DNA of 64,000 nt from CAZNNH01 sp964574335 (GTDB lineage Bacteria > Acidobacteriota > Vicinamibacteria > Fen-336). Shown here one piece after another: positions 52,080 through 60,395 of this stretch. The stretch's first letter is position 1. Each line of letters begins with the position of its first letter. Location of the stretch: NCBI GenBank assembly GCA_964574335.1, contig CAZNNH010000003.1, positions 37,458-101,457 of the forward strand, in the 5' to 3' direction. A program made the translations under genes and the position numbers. The notes beneath the pieces are model-generated. The model ran no database searches. It worked only from the letters and a program-made list of their open reading frames with translations, and was not told where the DNA came from.

Positions 52080-53222
52080 CTACCAGTCCTTCTGGCGGCC
52101 GACGACCGAGACGATCGCGCGCTTCAGCTCCAGCACGTCGAGGGCCCCCTCGTACCGGTAGACCACCTCACCGCCGGGGCGGACCAGCAGGGTGTAGGGC
52201 AAGGCGCCCTCCCACTTCTCGTCCAGGGCCCCGATCAACGCGTACTGGTCCTCGGAGTCGAACAGGTAGTTGCGGACCGCCGAGTGCTGCTGACGCAGGA
52301 AGGCGTGGACCGGCTCCTTCTTGGTCGGGCTGTCGGCGCTCACCGTCACCAGCTCGAAGCCGCGCCGTCCGTAGCGACGCTCGATCTCGACCAGCTCCGG
52401 GAACTCGGTGGCACAGGGCCCGCACCAGGTGGCCCAGACATTGATGAGACGTAGCTTGCCGGAGTCGTTGTGGCGAAGCGCGGTCACCCCCACCGCATCG
52501 ATCATGTCGAGGGGCACCTCGCGCGCCGCCCACTCCTCATCCGCCTCGCGAACGCTCTCCCGCTTGTCGCTCCACTTGATCGAGCAGCCGAAGACCTTGG
52601 TCTTGGGCTCGCGCACCGGCCGGCCGGCCAGCAGGTCGTCGAGGGCGTTGCGGGTCGAGTGCACGGTGCTCGGCGAGACCCCCTCCTCGGTGCTGTCGAC
52701 CCGCCCCACGAAACGCAGCTTGCGCTCGGCGTCGAAGATGAAGACGTGCGGGGTCGCCACCGGCCCGTAGGCCCGGGCGACCGTCTGATCGTCGCCGTCG
52801 TAGAGGTAGGGGAAGTTGAAGTGCTTGTAGTCGGCGCGGACCTTCATCTCGGCCAGGCTGTCGCCGAGGTCGGTGTAGCCCAGCTCGTCGAGACGCACCG
52901 CCTTCGGGTCGTTGGGCGAGACCGCCACCACCGCCACCCCCTTGCCGGCGTAGTCGCGGGTGATGGCGATCAGCCGGCCCTCGTAGGACTGGGCGGTCGG
53001 GCAGTGGTTGGCGGTGAAGACGATCATCAGCAGCTTGGCCGAGCTCCAGTCGGAGAGCCGGTGGGTCTTGCCGTCGATGCCGGGCAGCTCGAAGTCAGGA
53101 GCCGAGGCACCCAGCGCCAGCGTCTCGACCTCGGCACCCTGGAGGCCCGGCGTCAGCAGCGCCATCGCGCCCACCGTCACCACGGCCAGCCGCAGGCCCG
53201 CCACCGAGCTCAGCATCCGCAT
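52080..53222 (-). CDS. double thioredoxin-fold protein (peroxiredoxin-like plus TlpA-like)
   Basis: A 380-residue exported protein with a signal peptide (about 1-28, LAVVTVGAMALLTPGLQG). The N-terminal domain (about 35-185) is AhpC/TSA-like: APDFELPGIDGKTHRLSDW, MIVFTANHCPTAQSYE (one Cys), AYGPVATPHVFIFDA. The C-terminal domain (about 235-375) is TlpA-like with INVWATWCGPCATEFPELVEI (CxxC) and GALPYTLLVRPGGEVVYRY. It would handle thiol exchange outside the cytoplasm. AAGGAG lies 8 bases before the ATG. It is transcribed alone. Confidence 0.85.
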   Translation of the reverse strand: MRMLSSVAGLRLAVVTVGAMALLTPGLQGAEVETLALGASAPDFELPGIDGKTHRLSDWSSAKLLMIVFTANHCPTAQSYEGRLIAITRDYAGKGVAVVAVSPNDPKAVRLDELGYTDLGDSLAEMKVRADYKHFNFPYLYDGDDQTVARAYGPVATPHVFIFDAERKLRFVGRVDSTEEGVSPSTVHSTRNALDDLLAGRPVREPKTKVFGCSIKWSDKRESVREADEEWAAREVPLDMIDAVGVTALRHNDSGKLRLINVWATWCGPCATEFPELVEIERRYGRRGFELVTVSADSPTKKEPVHAFLRQQHSAVRNYLFDSEDQYALIGALDEKWEGALPYTLLVRPGGEVVYRYEGALDVLELKRAIVSVVGRQKDW

Positions 53223-53437
53223 GTCGATCGCTCCTTGCCTCGTGCGACGCCGTCGTCGCGCGGGGCGGCCGCCCCCGGCGGGGTCCGCCCCCGCCAAAGA
53301 TGCCACCGAACCGGTCCGCTCCACAATCCCTCCACCCGGCTCTCGACCCGTACTCCACGTCGCGGGAGGCGCCTGCGGTAGAATCACGCCCGTTCGACGG
53401 CCGCCCCGGGTCCCCACGTCCCGTGAGAGGAGGAGAA

Positions 53438-54679
53438 GTGAAGAGAACGCCCCTTGTCGCGACCCTGCTCGGTGCCGTGGCCCTGATCGGCTGCGGGGCG
53501 GAGGCGCCCCCACCGGCGGCCACCGCCCCGACCACGATGGCGGCGGCGGCCGGCACCTTCGGCGACGACCTCGCCTTCCTGCGCCAGCACACCGAGGTGG
53601 TGGTGCTGGAGAACGGAGAGGCGCAGGTGGCGATCTGCCCCGCCTATCAGGGCCGGGTGATGACCTCGACCGCCAAGGGCGAGAGTGGCCCCGGCTTCGG
53701 CTGGGTCAACCGTGCTCTGATCGCCAGCGGCCAGGTCCAGGAGCACATCAACGCCTACGGTGGCGAGGACCGCGTCTGGCTGGGTCCCGAAGGAGGTCAG
53801 TTCTCGATCTTCTTCGAGAAGGGGGCGGCCTTCGACGTCGCCAACTGGCAGACGCCCAAGGCCTTCGACACCGAGCCCTTCCCGGTGCTCGAGCGGACCG
53901 AAACCGCCATCTCCTTCCAGCAGCCGATCGAGCTGAAGAACTACGCCGGGACCTCGTTCCAGGCCGAGATCGACCGGACCGTCGAGCTGCTGGACGGCGC
54001 CCAGGTGGCGGAGAAGCTGGGGGCCACGCCGGGCCCCTCGGTGGCGACGGTGGCCTTCGAGTCGCGCAACACCCTGAAGAACGTAGGCGCCGAGGCTTGG
54101 AAGAAGGAGACCGGCCTGCTGTCGGTCTGGGTCCTGGGGATGCTCAACCCCTCGCCGAAGGCGATCGCCATCGTGCCCTACAAGGACGCCCCGGACCTCG
54201 GCCCCGGCGTCACCACCGACTACTTCGGGACCATCCCCGAAGACCGCCTGGCGCTGAAGGACGGCGTCGCCTACTTCAAGGCCGACGGCCGCTACCGCAG
54301 CAAGATCGGCATCCCCCGCCCCCGGGCGCTTCCGATGCTGGGCGCCTACGACGCCCAGAGCCAGGTGCTGACCATCGTCCAGTACGACCTGCCCGAGGAC
54401 GCCAAGGACTACGTGGACTCGCGCTGGAAGATCCAGGACGACCCCTACGCCGGCGACGTGGTGAACTCGTACAACGACGGGCCGATGGACGACGGCAGCA
54501 TGCTCGGGCCCTTCTACGAGCTCGAGACCTCTTCCCCGGCGGCGGCGCTCGAGCCGGGACAGAGCCTCACCCACACCCACCGGACCTTCCACCTGATGGG
54601 CGAGCCGGCGGACCTGGAGACGATCTGCCAGGCGGTGCTCGGCACCACCCTCGAGAAGGTGAAGGCCGCCCTCCCGTAG
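53438..54679 (+). CDS. lipoprotein, DUF6786-like sugar-binding beta protein
   Basis: A 413-residue exported lipoprotein. LGAVALIGCGAEAPP gives the lipobox (Cys about residue 19). The body resembles a mutarotase-like beta-sandwich: VVVLENGEAQVAICPAYQGRV, AYGGEDRVWLGPEGGQFSIFF near residue 105, and YFKADGRYRSKIGIPRPRALP near 280. I recall this as the DUF6786 type. Function unknown, perhaps binding of a carbohydrate. Strong GAGAGGAGGAG precedes the GTG. It lies upstream of the repeats B1/B2 and xylB. Confidence 0.8.
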   Translation: MKRTPLVATLLGAVALIGCGAEAPPPAATAPTTMAAAAGTFGDDLAFLRQHTEVVVLENGEAQVAICPAYQGRVMTSTAKGESGPGFGWVNRALIASGQVQEHINAYGGEDRVWLGPEGGQFSIFFEKGAAFDVANWQTPKAFDTEPFPVLERTETAISFQQPIELKNYAGTSFQAEIDRTVELLDGAQVAEKLGATPGPSVATVAFESRNTLKNVGAEAWKKETGLLSVWVLGMLNPSPKAIAIVPYKDAPDLGPGVTTDYFGTIPEDRLALKDGVAYFKADGRYRSKIGIPRPRALPMLGAYDAQSQVLTIVQYDLPEDAKDYVDSRWKIQDDPYAGDVVNSYNDGPMDDGSMLGPFYELETSSPAAALEPGQSLTHTHRTFHLMGEPADLETICQAVLGTTLEKVKAALP

Positions 54680-54705
54680 GGCGGGCCCACCCACTGTGCT
54701 AGACG

Positions 54706-54784
54706 CGATGTTGGAAGTCCCCGGGATCGGGGGCGGGAGCCCCCCGCTTGATAGCGGCGGCCGGATTTCACCCCGGGAACCGAG
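54706..54784. repeat. three-hairpin intergenic repeat, copy B1
   Basis: Starts CGATGTTGGAAG like copy A. It holds the GGGGGC-GGGA-GCCCCC hairpin (54729-54745) and GCTTGATAGCGG, but its third hairpin has a degraded right arm (CCCGGGAACCG). It is fused to copy B2. Confidence 0.75.
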
Positions 54785-54857
54785 TTCGGGTCCGGGGGTT
54801 TCGGGGGGCGGGAGCCCCCCGCTTGATAGCGGCGGCCGGATTCACTCCGGCCGCCGC
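54785..54857. repeat. three-hairpin intergenic repeat, copy B2
   Basis: Complete: GGGGGGC-GGGA-GCCCCCC (54803-54820), CCGCT-TGAT-AGCGG (54819-54832), and GCGGCGGCCGGA-TTCAC-TCCGGCCGCCGC (54829-54857), a perfect 12-bp stem. The last stem ends 5 bases before the xylB ribosome-binding site AAGGAG (54862-54867). It could affect xylB translation or end upstream transcription. Confidence 0.8.
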
Positions 54858-54876
54858 GGCTAAGGAGAACTTCCCC

Positions 54877-56364
54877 ATGCACCTCTTCCTCGGGCTGGAC
54901 ATCGGCACCAGCGGCGTCAAGGCGATCCTGGTCGACGAGAAGGGTCGGGTGCGCAGCGCCAGCACCGCCCCGCTCCCGCTGTCGACGCCGCGGCCCGGCT
55001 GGGCCGAGCAGCACCCCGGCGACTGGTGGGCGGCCACCCTCAAGGCCACCCGGGCGGCGCTGCGGCTGGCCAAGGCGCCCGCATCCAAGGTGGCCTGCAT
55101 CGGCCTCTCGGGCCAGATGCACTCGTCGGTCTTCCTGGACGCCAAGGGCCAGGTGATCCGCCCCGCGCTCCTGTGGTGCGACGGGCGCACCACCGAGCAG
55201 TGCCGCGAGATCACGGCCAAGGTGGGCGAGAAGAACCTGCGGGCCTGGGCCTGCAACCCGGCGCTGGAGGGCTTCACGCTGCCCAAGGTGCTGTGGCTGC
55301 GGCAGCACGAGCCGCGGGCCTTCGCCCGCCTGGCCAAGGTGGTGCTGGCCAAGGACTACATCCGCTTCCGGCTGACCGGCGAGCTGGCCACCGAGCCCTC
55401 CGACGCCTCGGCCACGCTGATGTACGACACGGCCCACCAGCGCTGGAGCGCGCCGCTGCTGGAGGCGGTGGGCCTCGACCAGAGCCTGCTTCCGGACGTC
55501 GGCGGGTCGTCCGAGGTGCTCGGCCACGTCACCGCCGCCTCGGCCAAGGCCGCCGGCCTGCTGGAGGGGACGCCCGTGGTGGGCGGCGGCGCCGACAACG
55601 CCTGCGGCGCCGCCGGGGTCGGCCTGGTGACGCCGGGCGAGGCGGTGGCGAGCTGGGGCACGTCGGGCACGGTGCTGGCGCCGATGGCGGAGCCCAAGGT
55701 CGATCCGGGCATGCGCGCCCACACCTTCTGCCACGTGGCGCCGCGCACCTGGTACGTAATGGGGGTGATGCTCACCGCCGGCGGCGCCTTCGCCTGGCAC
55801 CGCAACGAGCTGTGCCGGGAGCTTTCACGCAAGAAGGACGCCAACGACCTGCTCAACGCGGAGGCGGCAAAGGTACCGATCGGCGCCGACGGCCTGACCT
55901 TCCTCCCCTACCTGCAGGGCGAGCGTACGCCGCACCGGGACGCCTCGGCGCGCGGCGCGTTCGTGGGCCTGACCCTGGCCCACGGCCGCGCCCACCTCAC
56001 CCGCGCCGTGCTGGAGGGGATCTGCTTCGGGATGCGCGACTCGGTGTCGATCATCCGCAACCTGGTCCCGTCGGTCTCCAGCCTGCTGCTCACCGGCGGC
56101 GGGGCGCGCAGCCTGTTCATCCGCAAGCTGCAGTCCGAGGTGTACGGCCTTCCGGTGGTGACCGTCAACCGGGAGGAAGGACCCGCCTACGGCGCCGCTC
56201 TGCTGGCGGCGGTCGGAGCCGGCGCCTTCCCGGACCTGGCCGCGGCCTGCCGGGCCACGCTCAAGCGGCGCCCGCCTTTCCGGCCCAAGGCCTCGGTGCA
56301 CGCCGCCTACGACGAGCCGTACCGGCGTTTCCAGGCCCTGTACCCGGCGCTCAAGGGGCGGTAG
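54877..56364 (+). CDS. xylB: xylulokinase
   Basis: A 495-residue FGGY kinase. LFLGLDIGTSGVKAILVDEKG opens the ATPase domain. CIGLSGQMHSSVFLDAKG near residue 75, LWCDGRTTEQCREI near 105, and the substrate Asp in VVGGGADNACGAAGVG near 240 are typical of XylB. LLLTGGGARSLFIRKLQSEVYG near 420 completes the adenosine motif. It makes D-xylulose 5-phosphate, the same product as the AraB-AraD route. AAGGAG lies 9 bases before the ATG. The repeat hairpins end just upstream. Confidence 0.94.
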   Translation: MHLFLGLDIGTSGVKAILVDEKGRVRSASTAPLPLSTPRPGWAEQHPGDWWAATLKATRAALRLAKAPASKVACIGLSGQMHSSVFLDAKGQVIRPALLWCDGRTTEQCREITAKVGEKNLRAWACNPALEGFTLPKVLWLRQHEPRAFARLAKVVLAKDYIRFRLTGELATEPSDASATLMYDTAHQRWSAPLLEAVGLDQSLLPDVGGSSEVLGHVTAASAKAAGLLEGTPVVGGGADNACGAAGVGLVTPGEAVASWGTSGTVLAPMAEPKVDPGMRAHTFCHVAPRTWYVMGVMLTAGGAFAWHRNELCRELSRKKDANDLLNAEAAKVPIGADGLTFLPYLQGERTPHRDASARGAFVGLTLAHGRAHLTRAVLEGICFGMRDSVSIIRNLVPSVSSLLLTGGGARSLFIRKLQSEVYGLPVVTVNREEGPAYGAALLAAVGAGAFPDLAAACRATLKRRPPFRPKASVHAAYDEPYRRFQALYPALKGR

Positions 56365-56377
56365 CGGTCAGCTCGGC

Positions 56378-56791
56378 TCAGCGGGCCTTCAGCAGGCGGG
56401 CGGCGCGAGCGTAGTCCTTGGGCTTGACCCACAGGATCATGCCGAAGCGTCCGGCCCCGGCCGCCACCGCATCGGCCGCGGTGACGTTGATCCCGACCGC
56501 CGCCAGCTTCTGGAGCTGCCGCCGCACCGCGCCGATCCGGTCGTCGCCGCTGACCAGGAAGCCGCGCTTCTTCTGGCTGAGCTTCCAGCCGGCGCGGCGC
56601 GCCGCCTGGGTGAGCGCCTTCATGCTCTCGGGGACCAGGTCGACCTGGGCCTTGCCCCCGCCGGCCGGGAAGCCCGAGAACGCCAGCAGGTTGACGCAGG
56701 CGGCCTCCAGCTCGGCCAGGACCTTCAGGCCCTGCCCGGAGCGGTTCGTGACCTTGAGGTAGCAGTAGTCGACCTTCCGCACCCTGTCCAT
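56378..56791 (-). CDS. ACT-like domain protein
   Basis: A 137-residue protein. KVTNRSGQGLKVLAELEAAC (strand-helix of an ACT-like unit) is followed by VNLLAFSGFPAGGGKAQVDL, GFLVSGDDRIGAVRRQLQKLA and VNVTAADAVAAGAGRFGMIL. This is a two-fold ACT-like arrangement. Such small proteins bind amino acids or ligands allosterically; no enzyme is fused. GGGGAGAGAGAC precedes the ATG. Earlier in-frame ATG has no site. Confidence 0.6.
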   Translation of the reverse strand: MDRVRKVDYCYLKVTNRSGQGLKVLAELEAACVNLLAFSGFPAGGGKAQVDLVPESMKALTQAARRAGWKLSQKKRGFLVSGDDRIGAVRRQLQKLAAVGINVTAADAVAAGAGRFGMILWVKPKDYARAARLLKAR

Positions 56792-56942
56792 GTCTCTCTC
56801 TCCCCGCAGGGGCGCGCAGCACCCCGAGGGCGCCAGGCCCCCGTTGTCTCGCCCCCTGCATTGCCTCGGCGCCGAATGCTCTTCTGATGATAGCGGCAAC
56901 CACCCCGCACGCCTTGGACAAAGTGACTAGAATCGACCTTCC

Positions 56943-58136
56943 ATGACCGACCGGCTCTACCGCGACCTCCCCGACCTGCTCCGTTTCGAGGCGCTGGTGC
57001 TGGCCTGCCGCGATCACCGCGGTCGGCCCGCCGTGGTCCTGGACCGCACCGCCTTCCACCCCGAGGGCGGCGGCCAGCCGAGCGACACCGGGACCCTCGC
57101 CGGGGTGGCGGTCCGCGAGGTCGTCGAGGAAGACGGCGAGGTCCTCCACCTGCTGGACGCGCCCCTGCCCGAGGGCCCGGTGACGGGCGAGGTCGACGCT
57201 GCGCGCCGCCTCGACCACACCCAGCAGCACCACGGCCAGCACCTGCTCTCGCGCGCCTTCGTGCAGACGGCAGCCGCGAGCACCATCGGCTTCCACCTCG
57301 GCGCGGACGCCGTGTCGATCGACCTCGACCGCGAGGTGGGCCCGGCCCAGGTGCGAGCCGCCGAGCAGCTCGCCAACCGGGTGGCGTGGGAGGCCCGGCC
57401 GGTCTCGGCGCGCGAGGTCCCGCGAGCCGAAGCCGAGGCGCTGGGGCTCCAGCCGGCGGCCCACGCCGGCGACACCATCCGCCTGGTCGAGGTCGAGGGC
57501 TTCGACCGGCAACCGTGCGGCGGGACCCACCCGCGGCACACCGCCCAGGTGGGCGTAATCCTGGCGCTGGGGCACGAGCGCTACAAGGGGGGCTCCCGCG
57601 TCCACTTCGCCTGCGGCCAACGCGCCCTCGCCGCCTTCCACCAGCGCGCGCGCGTCGCCGAGCGCCTGGGCGCCCTCTTCTCGGCGCCGCTCGAGACGCT
57701 GCCCGACGCGGCGGAGCGGCTGCTCGACCAGGTGAAAGAGCTGGAGCGCCGCGGCCGCGACCTGCTCGATGCGGCCCTTCTGGGAGAGGCGTCGCGGATG
57801 CTGGCCGGCGCCGGCCCGCCGCCCGCCGTGGTGGTGGCCACGTTCGAGAAGCGGCCGGTGGACGAGCTGCGAGTGCTGGCCCAGAAGCTGACCTCGCTCG
57901 GCCCCTGCCTGGCCCTCTTGGCCAGCCGCGACGCCAAGGCGCACCTGGTCTTCGCCCGCTCGGACCACCTCGCGGTCGACGTCGGCGCCCTGCTCGAGCA
58001 GGCGGCGGCCCGGTTGGGCGGCAAGGGCGGCGGCCGCGGCAGCCTGGCCCAGGGGGGCGGCTCGCCCGAGCGCCTGGACAGCGCCCTCGCCGAGGCCGAG
58101 CAGGCGGCCCGCGCCACCCTCGCCCGCCCTTCATGA
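56943..58136 (+). CDS. alanyl-tRNA editing protein (AlaX-type with DHHA1-like tail)
   Basis: A 397-residue trans-editing enzyme that removes Ser or Gly from mischarged tRNA-Ala. The metal sites are HTQQHHGQHLLSRAF near residue 95 (HxxxH) and RQPCGGTHPRHTAQVG near 180 (Cys and His). The lead-in AFHPEGGGQPSDTGTL is also conserved. The C-terminal 150 residues include a DHHA1-like part ending GGKGGGRGSLAQGGG, as in AlaRS C-Ala. It has no aminoacylation domain, so it is AlaX-L. The next gene overlaps by 4 bp (ATGA). tRNA-Ala is 4 kb further on. Confidence 0.92.
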   Translation: MTDRLYRDLPDLLRFEALVLACRDHRGRPAVVLDRTAFHPEGGGQPSDTGTLAGVAVREVVEEDGEVLHLLDAPLPEGPVTGEVDAARRLDHTQQHHGQHLLSRAFVQTAAASTIGFHLGADAVSIDLDREVGPAQVRAAEQLANRVAWEARPVSAREVPRAEAEALGLQPAAHAGDTIRLVEVEGFDRQPCGGTHPRHTAQVGVILALGHERYKGGSRVHFACGQRALAAFHQRARVAERLGALFSAPLETLPDAAERLLDQVKELERRGRDLLDAALLGEASRMLAGAGPPPAVVVATFEKRPVDELRVLAQKLTSLGPCLALLASRDAKAHLVFARSDHLAVDVGALLEQAAARLGGKGGGRGSLAQGGGSPERLDSALAEAEQAARATLARPS

Positions 58137-59008
58137 CCCCGACGACCGGCCGGTCGCCGTACGCGGCGCTTTCGCTGGCCGTCGTCTGCGTCTCCAGCGG
58201 CGCCATCCTGGTGCGCTACGCGGCGGCGCCCCCGCTGGCGGTGGCCTTCCAGCGCGTGTTCCTGGCCAGCCTGCTGCTGGTCCCGTTCGCCGGTCGTGCC
58301 CTCCTCGCCTGCTGGCCACGTCTTGCGCCCCGCGAGCGTCTGCTGCTGCTCGGCTCCGGGGTGGCGCTGGCCCTCCACTTTGCCACGTGGATCGCCAGCC
58401 TCTCCTACACGTCGGTGGCGGTGTCGGTCCTGCTGGTCAACACTGCCCCCGTCTTCACGGTGCTGCTCTCTTGGGCCCTGCTTCACGAAGGCGTCCCGCC
58501 AAGGGTGCTGGCGGCGATCGCGGTGGCCCTCGTGGGCGCCGCCCTGACCGCACGTGGGGACTTCGAGGACGCTCCCGGGTCGCTCCTGGGCGTGGCGCTG
58601 GCGCTGCTGGGAGCGGTCACCCTCTCGGCCTACCAGGTGATCGGTCGCGGACTGCGCTCCCGCCTCCCCCTCGACGCCTACGTGCTCGGGGTGTGGGGCA
58701 CGTCGGCGTTGACGCTGGCCGCTCTCGCCCTCGCCTCCGGTACGTCGCTGTTCGCCCACCCGCCCCGCAGCTACGCCGCCTTCGTGGGGCTGGCGCTCCT
58801 GCCGACGCTGGGCGGCCACGGGCTGGTCAACCTCTCGCTGCGCCGCCTGCCGGCGCCGACGGTGGGGCTGTTCCTGCTCGGCGAGCCGGTGGGAGCGTCG
58901 ATCCTGGCCTTCTTCCTGTTCGGCGAGACGCCGAGCGGGCTGACGCTGGCCGGCGGCGGCCTGGTCCTGGCGGCGCTGGCGGCGGTGGTGGTCACCGCCC
59001 GGCGGTAG
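58133..59008 (+). CDS. EamA-family (DMT) transporter
   Basis: A 291-residue membrane protein with ten helices in two EamA repeats. It starts YAALSLAVVCVSSGAILVRY, and TWIASLSYTSVAVSVLLVNTAPVFTVLL closes the first repeat. TVGLFLLGEPVGASILAFFLFGE marks the second. It exports amino acids or metabolites in other bacteria. It overlaps alaX (ATGA). It converges on dgt with a 111-base gap that holds the phased TCCACA array. Confidence 0.9.
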   Translation: MTPTTGRSPYAALSLAVVCVSSGAILVRYAAAPPLAVAFQRVFLASLLLVPFAGRALLACWPRLAPRERLLLLGSGVALALHFATWIASLSYTSVAVSVLLVNTAPVFTVLLSWALLHEGVPPRVLAAIAVALVGAALTARGDFEDAPGSLLGVALALLGAVTLSAYQVIGRGLRSRLPLDAYVLGVWGTSALTLAALALASGTSLFAHPPRSYAAFVGLALLPTLGGHGLVNLSLRRLPAPTVGLFLLGEPVGASILAFFLFGETPSGLTLAGGGLVLAALAAVVVTARR

Positions 59009-59011
59009 TCC

Positions 59012-59082
59012 CTCCACAGGCTATCCACGCCCGCAGCGCGGTTTCCACACCGCGTCCACAGCTTCCCCGCAGCTCGTCCACA
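59012..59082. repeat. five phased TCCACA/G sites (DnaA-box-like)
   Basis: TCCACA begins at 59012, 59044, 59055 and 59077, and TCCACG at 59023. The starts are 11, 21, 11 and 22 bases apart, close to whole turns of B-DNA. The 9-mers, such as CTATCCACG, resemble DnaA boxes (TTATCCACA) with one to three mismatches. It lies between converging genes. Confidence 0.6.
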
Positions 59083-59119
59083 GGTCCTTCGACAGGCGGC
59101 GGGTCGGGGGGCGGCTGGC

Positions 59120-60274
59120 TCAGACCGGCACCAGCGGGTCGAACAGCTTCCGGTGCTCGTCCAGGGCGAACCGGTCGGTCATCCCGGCGATGTAGTCGCA
59201 GGCCACCCGCTCCAGGCCGTCCTCCTGGATCCGCTCCTGGTAGTGCGGGGGGAGCTGCAGTGGCTGGGAGACGTAGGCGGAGAACAGGTCGCGCAGGATC
59301 CGCCCGGCCTTGTCGCCCATCCGGATCACCCGGTAGTGGCGGTACATCTTGGCCAGCAGGAAGTCCTTCAGCTCGCGCACCAGCGGGCGCATCTCTTCCG
59401 AGTAGCCGGCCAGCCGCCGGCCGGCCCGGCGCACGTCCTCGGCCGATCCCACCCGCGCCTCCTCGAGCGCGGTCACGGTGGCGTCCAGCAGGTCGCGGGC
59501 GCAGCGGTCGATGATCCGGCGCACCACCTGGTGGCGGACCAGGTGCTCGTCGGTGATCCCCTGCTCCAGCGCGGCGTCGTGGGCCTCGCGGAACAGGCGC
59601 ACCGAGCGGATCTCGTCGATCGTGAACATCCGCGAGGTCAGGCCGTCGTCGACGTCGTGGTTGTTGTAGGCGATCTCGTCGACCAGGTCGACGAGCTGGG
59701 CCTCCAGCGCCGGCGCCTCCCCCGGCGCGTACTCGGGGGGCGCGGTGGCGTCGCTCTCGGGACGGTGCTTGATGATCCCCTCGCGGACCTCCCAGGTCAG
59801 GTTCAGTCCCGGGAAGCGCGGGTAGCGCACCTCCAGCACCTCGAGGATGCGCAGCGTCTGCCGGTTGTGCTCGAAGCCGCCGTGGTCGCGCATCAGCTCG
59901 TCCATCACCCGCTCGCCCGAGTGGCCGAACGGGGTGTGGCCCAGGTCGTGGCCGAGCACCAGGCACTCGGTCAGCTCCTCGTTGAGCCCCAGGGCGCGGG
60001 CGGCGGTACGTCCGATCTGGGCCGCCTCCAGGCTGTGGGTGAGGCGGGTGCGGTAGTTGTCGCCCTCGTGGTTGACGAAGACCTGGGTCTTGTACTCGAG
60101 GCGACGGAAGGAGGAGCAGTGGATGACCCGGTCGCGGTCGCGCTGGTAGCGGGTGCGCAGCGGGTGCTCCTCCTCCGGGTAGCGCCGCCCGCGGCTGTCG
60201 GCGCTCTTCATCCCGTAGCGGGCCAGGTGATCGGCCTCCCAGGCCTCCTGCGCGGCGCGATCGACGAGCAGCAT
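59120..60274 (-). CDS. dgt: deoxyguanosinetriphosphate triphosphohydrolase-like protein
   Basis: A 384-residue HD-domain dNTPase. The N-terminal FRRLEYKTQVFVNHEGDNYRTRLTHSLEAAQIGR holds the first His. LGHDLGHTPFGHSGE near residue 110 is the HD pair. LVDEIAYNNHDVDDGL near 200 gives the last Asp. The pattern fits the dGTPase-like type 2 group, which hydrolyses dNTPs to deoxynucleosides and tripolyphosphate. No strong ribosome-binding site is visible. It is transcribed alone and faces the phased TCCACA array at its 3' end. Confidence 0.93.
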   Translation of the reverse strand: MLLVDRAAQEAWEADHLARYGMKSADSRGRRYPEEEHPLRTRYQRDRDRVIHCSSFRRLEYKTQVFVNHEGDNYRTRLTHSLEAAQIGRTAARALGLNEELTECLVLGHDLGHTPFGHSGERVMDELMRDHGGFEHNRQTLRILEVLEVRYPRFPGLNLTWEVREGIIKHRPESDATAPPEYAPGEAPALEAQLVDLVDEIAYNNHDVDDGLTSRMFTIDEIRSVRLFREAHDAALEQGITDEHLVRHQVVRRIIDRCARDLLDATVTALEEARVGSAEDVRRAGRRLAGYSEEMRPLVRELKDFLLAKMYRHYRVIRMGDKAGRILRDLFSAYVSQPLQLPPHYQERIQEDGLERVACDYIAGMTDRFALDEHRKLFDPLVPV

Positions 60275-60351
60275 GTGCTGCCGATTCTACATGCGCCGGG
60301 CGGGCGTGGCGTGAGATGCGCTTCCTGCAGTAAACTCGCCTCCCGGTTGGA

Positions 60352-60373
60352 GCCGGCGACGTCGTGCGCCGGC
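60352..60373 (+). promoter_or_regulatory. 5' hairpin before asd
   Basis: GCCGGCG (60352-60358) pairs with CGCCGGC (60367-60373) over loop ACGTCGTG. GACGTCGTG recurs at the start codon (60390-60398). The strong site GAGAGGAGGAG lies between. A -10-like TAAACT is at 60331. The arrangement could control asd translation, but I see no known riboswitch. Confidence 0.4.
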
Positions 60374-60395
60374 CGAGCAGAGAGGAGGAGACGTC

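Noticed and set aside
59009..59119. Origin of replication from TCCACA sites
   Set aside because: No dnaA or dnaN gene, no AT-rich unwinding stretch and boxes are degenerate. I report the phasing only.
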